Origin: Entamoeba histolytica HM-1:IMSS
Lineage: Eukaryota; Evosea; Mastigamoebida; Endamoebidae
DNA: 64,000 nucleotides
Reading direction: 5' to 3'
Assembly: GCF_000208925.1 (NCBI RefSeq)
Contig: NW_001914897.1
Location: forward strand, 29,025-93,024
How positions within the stretch are numbered: the first letter of the stretch is position 1; every line of letters starts with the position of its first letter. The translations under genes were made by a program, and so were the position numbers. The notes under the pieces were generated by a model. It had not been told where the DNA came from and did no database searches. It saw only the letters and a list, made by a program, of their open reading frames with translations. Of the stretch, positions 20,770-31,616 are shown one piece after another.

Positions 20770-20903
20770 GTAATGAAAAGAATATTCTTAGTTATTTTTA
20801 TTTTCTTTCTTTTTCTTTTTTTTTTCTTTAAAACATGAAATAACAAAAAATTATATATTAATGTTATTAAATTCTTTATAAATCCTATTTACATTTTTAT
20901 ATT

Positions 20904-21089
20904 TTAATTTAATTGTTCTTGCTCTCCTTTTATTGTTCCACTCTCTCCAATTATAAAATCAATATCATCATAATCAAAAAGTTCATCTAAAGTTTTTATA
21001 ACATTATCTCTTGGTACTACCCTTTGAACTTTAATTACTGGAGTTAATTGTGTATAATTAATAATAGTATACAATTTTTTGGACGACAT
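20904..21089 (-). CDS. Small hypothetical protein
   Basis: A 61-residue acidic ORF with an ATG and gene-like composition, 135 bases upstream of the Ulp1-like gene on the same strand. The N-terminus is basic with beta-strand character and the rest is acidic (DELFDYDDIDF). No family is recognised. It could be a stand-alone small protein; no in-frame splice to the protease gene was found. Confidence 0.45.
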   Translation of the reverse strand: MSSKKLYTIINYTQLTPVIKVQRVVPRDNVIKTLDELFDYDDIDFIIGESGTIKGEQEQLN

Positions 21090-22244
21090 CTAACAATAAC
21101 CGTTAAATATCTTTTATTTATTTTCAGTTTAAGTAACATTATATTAGACAATATTTTTTTATATTTCCTTGTAATTGTTTGTTAATCAAAATTATTTAAT
21201 ACTTAGCATGTTATGTAACTTTATTTGTTCTTATTTTGGACTTTTCTTTCTTATAAAATTTTAGTAAATTCAAAATGATTATTTTTTTCTTTTGTAAAAA
21301 AATGATTTTGAACTTTCTCTTTGTAAAATCTTCAGATGAATAGGTTTTTTTCTATCAAATAAAAGTATTGAAAATAAATTTTTCAATGTTTAGTAGCTTA
21401 ATCTATTTTTCATTATTTTTCAAACTAAAAAATTATTTGCTATTTATGTTCTTCCTGTGTAAATAAACAAAATATTAAATAATAAAATGTTAGTTTTTAT
21501 TTTTTTTAATTTACTTCTTATACAAAATTGAACCTCTTCAGTTGTTCTCTTTAGAAGCTATTTCTTTTATTTAATACTATTTATAATTCAATATTTTCTA
21601 TTTCTTTCTATTTATAGTTATGCTAATTTAATAATTTACTAAATTGTTAATTCTTTCTATTTTTGCATAATTAGTTAATTCTATTGACTCTTATTCTTAT
21701 TAAAAATGGCTATGGCTTTATCAATACTATTATTAATTAAATTATTTCTTTTTTATCTTTAGTACTTATTTTTATTTTAATTTATATTCTTTTCTTCTTT
21801 TTTTACATCTATTTTTCAATAAACTATTGAATATTTTTCTTTCTTGTTTTAATAATTCATGTAACTTAATACTCTTTAACTATATAAAGATATATTCATT
21901 ATATATTCTATATACAACTTTTCTATTTATGTTATAACTTTTCATGTTCTTTCTATTCTTTTGTTTGATACATATTATTATTTCTTTACATCTTCTAAAT
22001 TAAACTGATTTTAACTGAACAAATTGTTATGTCCTTTTCTTATGGAAGCTTTATAGTATCTAACTTAATTTCTTTTAATCCATTTTATTTGTTTCCTTCT
22101 CATTTAAACTTTAACCCTCTTCTATAGTGTTTTAGACTATTTTATCTTTTTCCTTATTTTTTCTTTTTTACCTCTTCTTTTTTAACCAATATGCACTTAT
22201 GTATCTACTATAATTTGTATTTAATTATTACTCATTCTTATTTT
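21090..22244. other. AT-rich intergenic region
   Basis: About 1.15 kb of T-rich sequence with no supported gene, RNA or repeat, ending at the promoter of the TLDc pseudogene. Confidence 0.6.
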
Positions 22245-22256
22245 GAACTTATAAAC
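22245..22256 (+). promoter_or_regulatory. Retained core promoter of the TLDc pseudogene
   Basis: GAACTTATAAAC lies 18 bases before the pseudogene ATG. The same sequence precedes the intact relative (62148-62159, minus strand) at the same distance, so the duplication carried the promoter. Confidence 0.6.
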
Positions 22257-22273
22257 ATCAAATTAAATTTAAA

Positions 22274-22735
22274 ATGGAAGAATTAATAAACAAGAATAAT
22301 CAAATAATTAAATAAGTAGTAGAAACACTTCCAAATATTCAACAATCAATTGATGATACTACTAAGAATTATCAATATTATCTAGGAAGTATTCAAAATG
22401 AAGTATTTGAAATAAAACCAAATGAAACATATTCAGAAGCAATTAAAAGAGGAGAATGAATATTTGATAGAATGGATAAAACAGAAAGAAGAAGAAAAAT
22501 AGTGATAGAAAAAAAAGAAATGAAACAATTAATACAATAAAGACAGTAAAAAATAAAATGGAAAGTATAATGAAATAATGAAATAATAGAGAAAATCATT
22601 CATATGGAAGAGATGAATAAAATTAAAACAAGGTTTAATAAAAAAAAGAAAGAAAAATATCAGAAAAAAAGATATATGAGTATTTTGAATATATGAGCAA
22701 CAATAGAGAGTGACAATTAATTCAAGTTAGAAATA
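22274..22735 (+). pseudogene. Broken copy of the TLDc-domain gene
   Basis: The first 215 bases match the start of the intact gene at 61133-62131 at roughly 95 percent by eye, so this is a young duplicate. Two in-frame stops are present where the intact gene has Glu (GAA to TAA, after NQIIK) and Gly (GGA to TGA, after KRGE). Beyond about 22500 similarity fades through indels, and the C-terminal TLDc domain is missing altogether. The LINE inserted at 22814 lies just downstream, but no TLDc remainder is seen on its far side, so the insertion alone did not cause the truncation. Confidence 0.9.
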
Positions 22736-22793
22736 ATACAATTATTGATTTGAATATTAACATGAAATTAATAATATTTTTATTTGAGTCAAA

Positions 22794-22813
22794 TTAATAA
22801 ATCAAATAAAAAG
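22794..22813. repeat. Target-site duplication, LINE 3' side
   Basis: TTAATAAATCAA plus an A-rich tail ending AAAG is repeated, with small differences, at 27599-27621 on the other side of the LINE. This defines the insertion boundaries. Confidence 0.65.
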
Positions 22814-22820
22814 CAATTAA

Positions 22821-25800
22821 TTAAGTATTAATAGAACTAGCTTCTATTCTTCCTGGCTCAGGGGAGACTAATCCCGTCCCTTCGTCTTCATCTTCTTCTA
22901 GCAGCTCTACGGAGTATGTTTGGTTGTGATCTCCGCAGTATTCCATGACATCCATCATGTTTTTTATTACAAGGTTTTTTACTTCTTTAACAATGTCAAT
23001 TTCAATTTTTAATTCTTTGATTAGTCTGATACTTTCTTTATTTACTAATCCATTTATTGATATTACTACTGGAATTATTTTGACATCTTTTAATTTTTCT
23101 ATTTTCATTAGCCTACTCTTTAATTCCTTATACTTATTCCTTTTCTTCCAATAGGCTCCATTAATATTGTGATCAGCCACAATAGTCATATCAAATAATA
23201 GACCAGTTTTGTTCTTTTTATTTAATACGTATTTGTCTGGTATTTTGTGATATTGTCCATCACTTTTCATTATTTGTTTGTTCCATATCATAGTGATGTC
23301 TTTATATTGGAACACTGTTTCATATGGGGGTTTTTTATATTGATTATTTCCAGTGTATTTTCTTATTAATCCCTCCCATATTATTATGCCTATATGGTCA
23401 TGTTTTTCTATTTGTGATTTATTATGATAAATACAAGATAGTAGAATGTGTTCTACTGTAGCTATCTCGTCTTTACATAGTGGGCAGTATTTTAATCTTT
23501 CATTTTTCATTATTTTTGCTTTTTTATACCCACAAAATATTGCTCCATCTTGCATTTTAGTTAATTGTAGAAATGCATTTTTTCTTAATATTGATTGACT
23601 TCCATGCTTTAACTGTAGTAGTTTTATCTACTCATTTTGACTCATTCCATCTTCTGAAGTGTCTACTAATTTGATGGGACTTCCATTTTTTTGATGTATT
23701 TATCATTAATTTCTTTATTTCTATTACTACTTCTTTTTCTTTTTTCTTTTCAATACTTTCATTTATTATTTCTTCTATTTTTGTTTCATTTATTTTATGA
23801 CCTAGGGCTTTTTTAATTCTATTCCACATTCCCTTCTTACTGTACCATCTATCTAATATGTTATTTCCTATTTCACTTTCTCTGGTACAGTAGTACATTA
23901 TTGTTCTAACTAATTCATTAACATATTCGTCATTTATATTTATTAATCCTTCATTTCTTCTATAATGACATATAGATAGTCTTTGGAGTTTCACCAATGT
24001 ATTTTGCCTTTCTTAAATATTTTCTTATCTCCTTTTCAATTTTATCTAGGTCAGTGATTTTCCAATTTACAACTGATGCTGAATATCTGAAGATATTGAT
24101 TACTTCAGTGTTTATTCTAGTAATATATCTTCTATTACTACATTCATCAGTGTTTATTTCTTCCATCTTCTGATTCATTTTTTCTTTGATGGTTTTACAA
24201 TTGAAGGTATCATCAATTTCATCAGACTGCCATATTCCTAAGTATTTATACAAGTCCTCACCTTCAATGACTGGGATGTTTTGCATTCCATTTGGTATTT
24301 CTTTAATGTTTTTTAATACCATTCCTGACTTTTTCTCATTCATTTCCATCCCTATTCCACTTATTATTTCATTAATTTCATTGTGGATTATTCCCATTTC
24401 TTCACTACTTTCTGTCATTATTCTCATTTAATCCATATATAATGTGTGATTTGATTTTGGGAATTTCTCTTCGATGATTTGAGAAATTACATTCATATTA
24501 ATGATGAAGAGTAGAGGGGATAAGGAATCACCTTGTAAAATTCCTCTATTTAATTTAATACATCATAGATATTCATTAAATTTATAGCCGATGAATATCT
24601 TCAATCTAGTCATCATACTTTCAATTATGTTAATGATGACACCCTCTACATTAAAATACTTTAATGATTCAATTACCCATTCGTGGTTTACTGTGTCATA
24701 TGCTTTCTTAATGTCATAATATGACTCATCATATTTTGGGTATTTTTCTTCTTTCTTCTGCTTCATCATATAACTATTAATTATTCCTTCTTTAGCAGCT
24801 AAAGATTGCAACTTACATCCCAATTGGTTGCTACTAATTTTCAATGATTCACAATTCATGTTAAGTCTTCTGTGAATCTTTTCTTTTAATATTGAGGTAA
24901 ATACTTTCATAATTACATTTGTACAACTGATAGGACGATAATTAATGACGTCGTTCCTATCACCTCCTTTGTGGATTAATAAAGTTCATCCACTTACCAT
25001 GTCTAATGGGATGTTTTCGGGGAAGTTCAACCATTCGTTAAAGATATTGAGAATGATTTCTCTTAATGATGACATTCTTTTCAAATAATACAAATATATA
25101 GTGTCTATTCATGATGCTTTCCAGTTACTTATTCTCATTATACTTAAATTTAATTCATTTATTGTTATAATGACACTATCATAATTGAAATATCTTTCAT
25201 TCCACGAGGTGATTTGTTTTATTTTCCAATTCTCTTTATTTAATTTCACCTGTGTTTCATATAACGATTTCCAATATTCTAAAGTAATATCGTTATTTGG
25301 ATATATTTCGTTTTTTGGGTCTTTCTTCCTTATTTTAATTTTCTTGTTAGAATCAAACATGATTTTATTTGTATTGATTCTGACCCTTTCTTCCTTATTA
25401 AATTTAATTCTTTCTTTTATCATTGTCATCATATATTTTAGGTATTTTATTCTTTCTAGTGTTTTAACTTTTATTCCTTCTTCATCATTTTCTTTTAATT
25501 TCATGATGCACTTTATTCTGTACCATTTCCTTCCCTTAACCAAATCTTCTAGTCTATTCATTTTCTTTAGGATTTCTTTTATTTCATCAAATTTATCTCC
25601 TATTATTTTATTTTGGAGATAGAGGTGCATAATCATTGAAATCTTCATATCATCTTGCAGATCCTGCATTCTGCTTCCTGACCATACTCATCTATTATTA
25701 ATTTCCATTATTAATCGATCAGCTTCTTTTCTTTGAAAGTAGTAATTAATGTTTGTACATTTTTCTACTTTCATTTCTTTCACTTTATTGATGAGAGTGT

Positions 25801-26077
25801 TAAGGTATTCTTCATCAATTTCTGTAGAGTTATTCTTTATTATGATGTTTTTTATTATTGAATTACACCCTACTCTTCCTTCTATTATATCATTTACTTT
25901 CACTTTAATGTACCGTTTAGTGCTTTCTTTTATTTTATGTGACATTTTAATATATTTAATATATTCTTTTTCATTATTGACATTGATGTTTGTCACTTTT
26001 ATTATACTTTCTATTTGTTCCCATCTTAATTTCTTATATAATTTCTTGTTTAACCAATTAATTGCAAAACAATACAT
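22821..26077 (-). pseudogene. LINE ORF2 (reverse transcriptase plus endonuclease), broken
   Basis: ORF2 starts with the ATG at 26077, a few bases after ORF1 ends. RT blocks are visible: INYRPISCTNVIMKVF, YDIKKAYDTVNHEWV, RGILQGDSLSPLLF, then YMD followed by TAA where the second catalytic Asp belongs. The endonuclease has the CPLC...HILLSC zinc motif and downstream acidic residues (LLFDMTIVAD). Lesions include TGA codons after NNR, KAS, VSG and NESK, TGA after NEYL, and frameshifts near 23975 and 23590. Four of the stops (R-stop-VW, KA-S/P-stop, YMD-stop, SK-stop) recur in copy 3. Confidence 0.88.
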
Positions 26078-26085
26078 CACTTCAA

Positions 26086-27582
26086 TTAGAATTCTATTTG
26101 TTTGTTCTGTTGTATTTCTTGTCTGACTATCATCTCTTGTTTTTTGACAATCAGTGCTTTGCTTTTCTCTTCGATTTCCACTACTGTCTTTTTCATAGGA
26201 GTAGTTTCGTTCATCTCCATTGTTCCTGATGATGTTTTCCTCAGTACTGGTTGTGTATTTATCACAAGTGTCATCGTTTTCTTCTTCTCTAGTTCCTTCT
26301 GTGAAATAAAATTTTCAATATCATCTTGTTGTTTTGATATTATTTGTTTTTGTGTCTCATTTTCTTTTTGTGTGTTGTCTAATTCTTCTCTTGTTATTTC
26401 TGCAATTTCTTGGTTTTTAATTGCAATTTCTTGATACTCAGAGATTTGTTTTTCTTTATCTCTTATTTCCTTCTTTAATTCTTCAGTGTTTTTTTCTATC
26501 ATTTCAATCTTCTTCTCTAGTGTGTTTGTATTTTGTTCTAGTATCTTGTTTCTCTTTTTCAACCTTTCAATTTCTTCTTTCATTCCTTCATTTTCTTTTT
26601 CTATCTTCTTTTTATTAGCTTGGATGCTTCGGATTTTTTCTTCTTTATTATTTACTTCTGTGATTTTTCTTCCTTCTATCTCATTTATTTTTCCTTGTAA
26701 TTTTAAATTTCTTTCTTCTAATTTTTCATTTTCTTTCTTCATTTCTTCATAATTCGTTTGAATCTTTTTAATTTGTGTTTTCATTTCTGTAATTTCTTCT
26801 TCAAATTCTTTTTTGACTATTTCTTTTGCTTTTCTCATCATTTCTTCTGAGATGGCTTGTTCTTCTTCCATTTTTTCCATGCTGAATTCTTTAACTTTTT
26901 CTTTTAATTCAGTAATTTGATTTTTCAGAGCAAGTATTTCTTCTTTTTCTTTTTCTTCTTCTATCTTTTCTTCTTTATTTTTTGTTTCTTCTTGTATTTT
27001 CATTACACTTTCTTTGCTATTTATTATTCTTGCAATTTTACATCTATCATTCATTTCTTTAATTGGGTTTTTGTTTTTAATTTCTGTTTCTATAGCCTTA
27101 ATGTCTTTTTCCTCCCAATCTTTTGTTTTTTCTTTAAACTCTTCTTTCGTCTTTTCAATTATCTTTTTCTTTTTAATTGAATATACTTCTTGAAGAATAT
27201 CATACCATCTTTTTCTTTTACCTTCATATTTTTTTAGTATTTCTTCGTATTCTCCTTCATTCCATTCACTTGTTATTCTTTTTATTCTTTCTTGTATATC
27301 ATTTATTGTTATTCATTTATATTTGTTATTTGTATAATCTTTATTGTTATTGTATTTACCTTGTTTTTTATTTGTTTTTCTTTGAGTCTTTTGTCTTCTA
27401 AACCCTTTTTCCTTGGTGTATCGTTTACCTTTATTGTTATAATTGTTATGCCATTTATTGCTATTGACATTTCTTTTTTTGTTGTATGACCTTAGATTTC
27501 TATGTCTTGTTTGCTTTTCTTTACAAGACCCTAAGGTTTTACACAATAGCCATGGCATTAAAATTTGTTGTATTTCCTGCAT
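26086..27582 (-). pseudogene. LINE ORF1 (basic N-terminus plus coiled coil), one stop
   Basis: The frame spans 498 codons from an ATG at 27582 with a single in-frame TGA at about 27316. At that site copy 3 has TGG (KYKWITIND), so it is a tryptophan-to-stop change. The N-terminal 100 residues are Asn/Lys/Arg-rich and likely bind RNA. About 300 residues towards the C-terminus form a long Glu/Lys coiled coil for self-association. ORF1 proteins package LINE RNA for retrotransposition. Confidence 0.85.
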
Positions 27583-27598
27583 TGGAAAAGGATCTTAA

Positions 27599-27621
27599 TT
27601 AATAAATCAATAAAATAAAAG
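27599..27621. repeat. Target-site duplication, LINE 5' side
   Basis: Partner of the direct repeat at 22794-22813. TTAATAAATCAA is identical, followed by a slightly longer A/T-rich stretch ending AAAAG. Confidence 0.65.
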
Positions 27622-28551
27622 AATAATTGATATTAACAAAAAATGAGTGAATGATTTAGTTTATATATAAAAATTACATTATATTTAAAGAAAAAGATTA
27701 AAATAAAGTACTTGTTAACATTTAATTTTCATAATAAAGAATGAAGAAACTATAATTTCACAACAAACAAATCAGGTATATTGAAATAATTTCATTAGAT
27801 GAATTATAAATGAAATGCAAAAATAACAAAAAAACAGAATATACCAGTGAAGTTATAAATATTATTATATCAAAACATACCATTTGTCTTACAAGAAATA
27901 TTATAAAATGTAAATGATAGAATATAATCTATATTTGAAATTAGTGAGAATGCATAAGAATAATATTAAAATAATTCCAAAATAATAATTATATTCATAA
28001 AAAATATTATATGAATTTGAGCTTTTATACTTATCTAATTACTCCTTTTTGATATTAATTAAATTTTTATATTAATATAAAAATAATTTTGAATAATTTG
28101 ATGAATAGTTTTAAATTAATACTAAACTAACGTCATTCAAATTAAACCTCTTTTTGGATTAATACAATTATTTATCTTCTAAAGAATAACAAAGTAAATA
28201 TAAAAAATAAATTAAGTTTAATTACATAAATTCAAATAACTCTTTTATCAATTACTTCAGATAATAAATAACATTTGTTTTGATTATCAAAATATTAATT
28301 TATTAATTTATAACTTTTTTATTTTTATCATTGGAATTAAACAAATCAAAAACCAACCTTCATTATATAATAGGATTATCAATTTCTACAAATCAAAAAA
28401 TTTATATTAGAGAAGAAATAAATAGAAAAAAGAAACTAATTTCCAAAATTAATTTGTATTTAAAAAATAACACAAAAAAATTTCGTTTTTAGATTTTTTC
28501 TTTTCATTAAAATTTAAAAAAGATCTAATAAAATCGTATTATCAAGTTATC
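27622..28551. other. AT-rich intergenic region
   Basis: About 930 bases with no supported gene, RNA or repeat. The last 60 bases must contain the promoter of the gene at 28552, but no clear GAACTT element is seen. Confidence 0.6.
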
Positions 28552-29403
28552 ATGGGATCTGCACAATCACATAGAACAAAAAGAAACCAACGAAAGAATC
28601 AAAAAGAATGCACAAATAGTCCTGAAACAACTCCTCCACAATCTTCACCACATGAAAACTGGAAACAACCAATAAATAAAACCAAAAAAAGTTTTACAAC
28701 AACCCAATGTGTTTCTAAAACAGTAGAAACAAAACCAATAGTTCCAGTACAAGAAAAACCAACAGCTCAAATTCAAGAAAAACCAAAAACCAATCCTCAA
28801 AAAGAAGAAACTACCAAGATAACACAAGAAAAACAAAAAGAACAAATAAATACAATTCAAAATGACTTTAATTTGTATCAAAAAGATGGAGAAATTCAAC
28901 CAGAAGGATTAGCTCAAATGATTGAAGACCTTGGTATTAATGATGTTGGATCTATAAAGGCTTTATGGGTTGCATGGAAATTAGGAGCAAAGGATTATAA
29001 AATTAATGAGAACGGATTTAGAAAAGGTCTTGAATCAGTTCATGTTTCTTCATTAAAAGAATTTAAAAATTGTATTCCTGAAGACCCATTAAATGATAAC
29101 TTAACTGGAAAACGACTATTTAATTATGCATTTGAATGTAATGTAGAATATCGTCAAAAATTAATGGAAAAAGAAGATTCTATCTTATTACTTCATCAAT
29201 TCTTTGGAGAAAATAATGAAATGGTAAATAAATTCATAACTTTTCTCTCACTTGATTCAACAAAACCATTAAATAGAGATGAATGGCAAAACTTATATGA
29301 TTTTATAAAAACAATTCATTTAGACTTTTCTAACTATGATACAACATCAGACTCTGCATGGCCATTACTTTTTGATAGTTTTGTGTCTTCATTTCAAAAT
29401 TAA
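28552..29403 (+). CDS. DCN1-like (DCUN1) neddylation factor with N-myristoylation signal
   Basis: The 283-residue protein has a disordered Lys/Gln/Pro-rich N-terminal 100 residues and a C-terminal potentiating-neddylation (DCUN1) domain. Supporting motifs are a helical repeat core, LNRDEWQNLYDFIKTI and the family hallmark AWPLLFDSFVSSF near the end. DCN1 proteins help the NEDD8 E2 transfer NEDD8 to cullins and so activate cullin-RING ubiquitin ligases. The start MGSAQS fits the N-myristoylation consensus (Gly2, Ser6), which suggests membrane attachment like human DCNL3. A repeated PVQEKP/QIQEKP motif lies in the linker. Confidence 0.85.
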   Translation: MGSAQSHRTKRNQRKNQKECTNSPETTPPQSSPHENWKQPINKTKKSFTTTQCVSKTVETKPIVPVQEKPTAQIQEKPKTNPQKEETTKITQEKQKEQINTIQNDFNLYQKDGEIQPEGLAQMIEDLGINDVGSIKALWVAWKLGAKDYKINENGFRKGLESVHVSSLKEFKNCIPEDPLNDNLTGKRLFNYAFECNVEYRQKLMEKEDSILLLHQFFGENNEMVNKFITFLSLDSTKPLNRDEWQNLYDFIKTIHLDFSNYDTTSDSAWPLLFDSFVSSFQN

Positions 29404-29538
29404 TGAATTTAATAGATAAATTAGTTAATAAAAAGAGAAAGAAACCATTTTATTATTTCAAAAAGAGGTTCTTTTTTTTGTTATACTTTTAAATTAAAGA
29501 AGAATAAAAAACAATGACATGATATATGTTAAAATTAA

Positions 29539-31423
29539 TTAATTTTTTAATTGAGTTTCAAATAATTCTTTTGCTATAGAAGATACATCTTGTTCATCAT
29601 CAGCCATTAACTGATAACAACAATCACAAACATTACTTATTTGAATAAAATTTGGATATTTTGAGGATATTAAAGAAATTGCATGACATAAATGAATTCT
29701 TACATTAGGAACTGGATCATCAACACATAATAAAAAGAATGGCATAAAGAAATTATCTAAAATTGCTAAACCTTCATCCATAGATTTTACTTCTCCAAAT
29801 ATCCAACTAATAAATTCAATAATAATCTTTCTTCTATGATAATTTCTTTTAGATAAAACAATAAAATTATTTCTTACTTTTTGTTTAAATTCATTAGATG
29901 ATATCATATATACTTGTGCTGTAACTTCTGCTGCTTTAGATCGTGTAGCAGCCATTGGATCATTTAATAATTTAAATAAATAAGTTTGAACATCAACTGA
30001 TTCTCCAACTGATTGAACAACTCTACTAAAACTTGATGCTATTTGTAATCTTACTCTCCAAAATGGATTTTCCATAAAACTCATAAAAGATTTCATATAT
30101 CTTTCTTTATATTCAGGATTAACAATTCCAATAACATCTGCTAATGAACTAATAGCAGCTAACTGAACTACTTTTTCATCTTTAAGTAATGAATCATATA
30201 ATTCTAAAAAGAATGCCCTTGTATCTTCTGCTTTTACATAAGGCATAAATAATTGAAAACAAACTCCAACACTATATCTTGCTCCTATAGCACCTGAATT
30301 AGCTAAATTTTTAACGATAGTAAATACAGTTTCTGATTTAGTTTCCATATAAAAATTAATAATTGAGACTAAACTTTTCCCAACTGATGTTGGAGCATCA
30401 GGAAATAAACGAACGGTATCAGATGATAAATTAACAAGAATTGGTAATATTTCTTTTGAATATTGATTAGCAAGTTTTTTTCCTATAATATGAAGAAAAT
30501 GTGGCATTTGTTTTAAAGAAACAATTGCATTTGGTTTATTTGCATCTTGGACTAATGAAAAAAATGGTCGAATTAAATTACTTTTACTATCAACAGCTAT
30601 TTCTGCTATTGATGTAATACATTCTGATGCCTTTTTTCTTACTATAAAATCTTTGTCATTTGCACCACATACAATTGCAGGAACAATCATTCCATCAATA
30701 TATTCTATTGGTAATTGTGTTGATAATAAAGAATATGTTTTAATTGTATTCTTACGTAATGAAAGATCTTTAGACATTAAAAGGTCTGGTAATTTTGGTA
30801 ATAATAATTGTATTTTTTCTTCTTCACTTAATCGTGGTAACATTGCATCAACTAATACTAATCCAAATACTTGATTTTGGCAATCACTATCATCCATTAA
30901 TAATGCTTTTGAAACAGAATATACATACCCTCTAAAATCTGTTTCATTTAACATTGGAATAACTCGTTTTAAACATTTTACTGTTGCTTTTTTAATTGCT
31001 TTTGGACTATTTACGACAAGTTCAGTTAATGGAGCAACAAGAAGCATTGCTTGAATTCGATATTCTTCAGTATCCTAAACAAATAAATAATAATTAATTA
31101 TATTATTAAAATAATAAATTAACAAACTGATACATAAAGTTTTCTTATTACAGGTAATAAATTTTGAATTAAATAAACAATTTGTGAATTTTCTGAATCT
31201 CCTAAACTGTCATGAAATAATGGTATAAGTTCTAATATTTCTTCAAATGATAATTTTGGTGTTAATTCTCCTAAACTTTTATAAGCTGCTTTTCTATATT
31301 ATTACATTTATCTCTTATTCTCTTTTTTTTTAATAATTCATTTCATATTTAAACAAACCGTTTAGGTCCTGTAGTTTTTATTGATTCAATAAATTCTTTA
31401 AATTCAATTTCAGTGTTGGTCAT
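29539..31423 (-). CDS. PP2A scaffold subunit A (PR65, HEAT repeats), three exons
   Basis: Exons at about 31360-31423, 31128-31293 and 29539-31074 are separated by introns of about 66 and 53 bp with GTTTGT...TAG ends. The product is about 588 residues, matching the roughly 590 of PR65. It is built of HEAT repeats throughout (DPVPNVRIHLCHAISL, NPFWRVRLQIASSFSRV, DPMAATRSKAAEV). The scaffold binds the PP2A catalytic subunit and a variable B subunit to form the holoenzyme. The start in exon 1 (MTNTEIEF) and the exon 1 boundary are placed by phase and could be off by a base. The last exon is convergent with the DCN1-like gene. Confidence 0.87.
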
Positions 31424-31616
31424 TTAATTATTAAGAACTTAATTTTCTCAATTTTTTGAAAAACTATCTTTTCAGTTTATTTTAATTAATTTTATTATTT
31501 TCTTTATTAATATTTTATTATTTGAAATAATATTTTATTAACTTTTTTTTTTATTTAATTTATTGATTCTTCTTTTGTATAATCAAACTCTCAATATTAA
31601 ATTCTTATTTGACTCA

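Larger units (their letters stand above)
22814..27598 (-). mobile_element. Near full-length LINE (EhLINE1-type), copy 2
   Basis: This minus-strand non-LTR retrotransposon is about 4.8 kb, the size known for full-length EhLINE1. ORF1 is followed by ORF2 with reverse transcriptase and a C-terminal restriction-like endonuclease of the R4 type. Both ORFs carry stops or frameshifts, so it is not autonomous. The endonuclease segment is the best preserved of the three copies in the window (open from 23555 to 22821). A direct repeat of about 20 bp flanks it. It lies between the TLDc pseudogene and an empty AT-rich region. Confidence 0.94.

Noticed and set aside
26102..27489. Long hydrophobic plus-strand ORFs opposite the LINE
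   Set aside because: They are reverse translations of the Glu/Lys coiled coil of ORF1, which give Phe/Leu/Ser-rich shadow frames.
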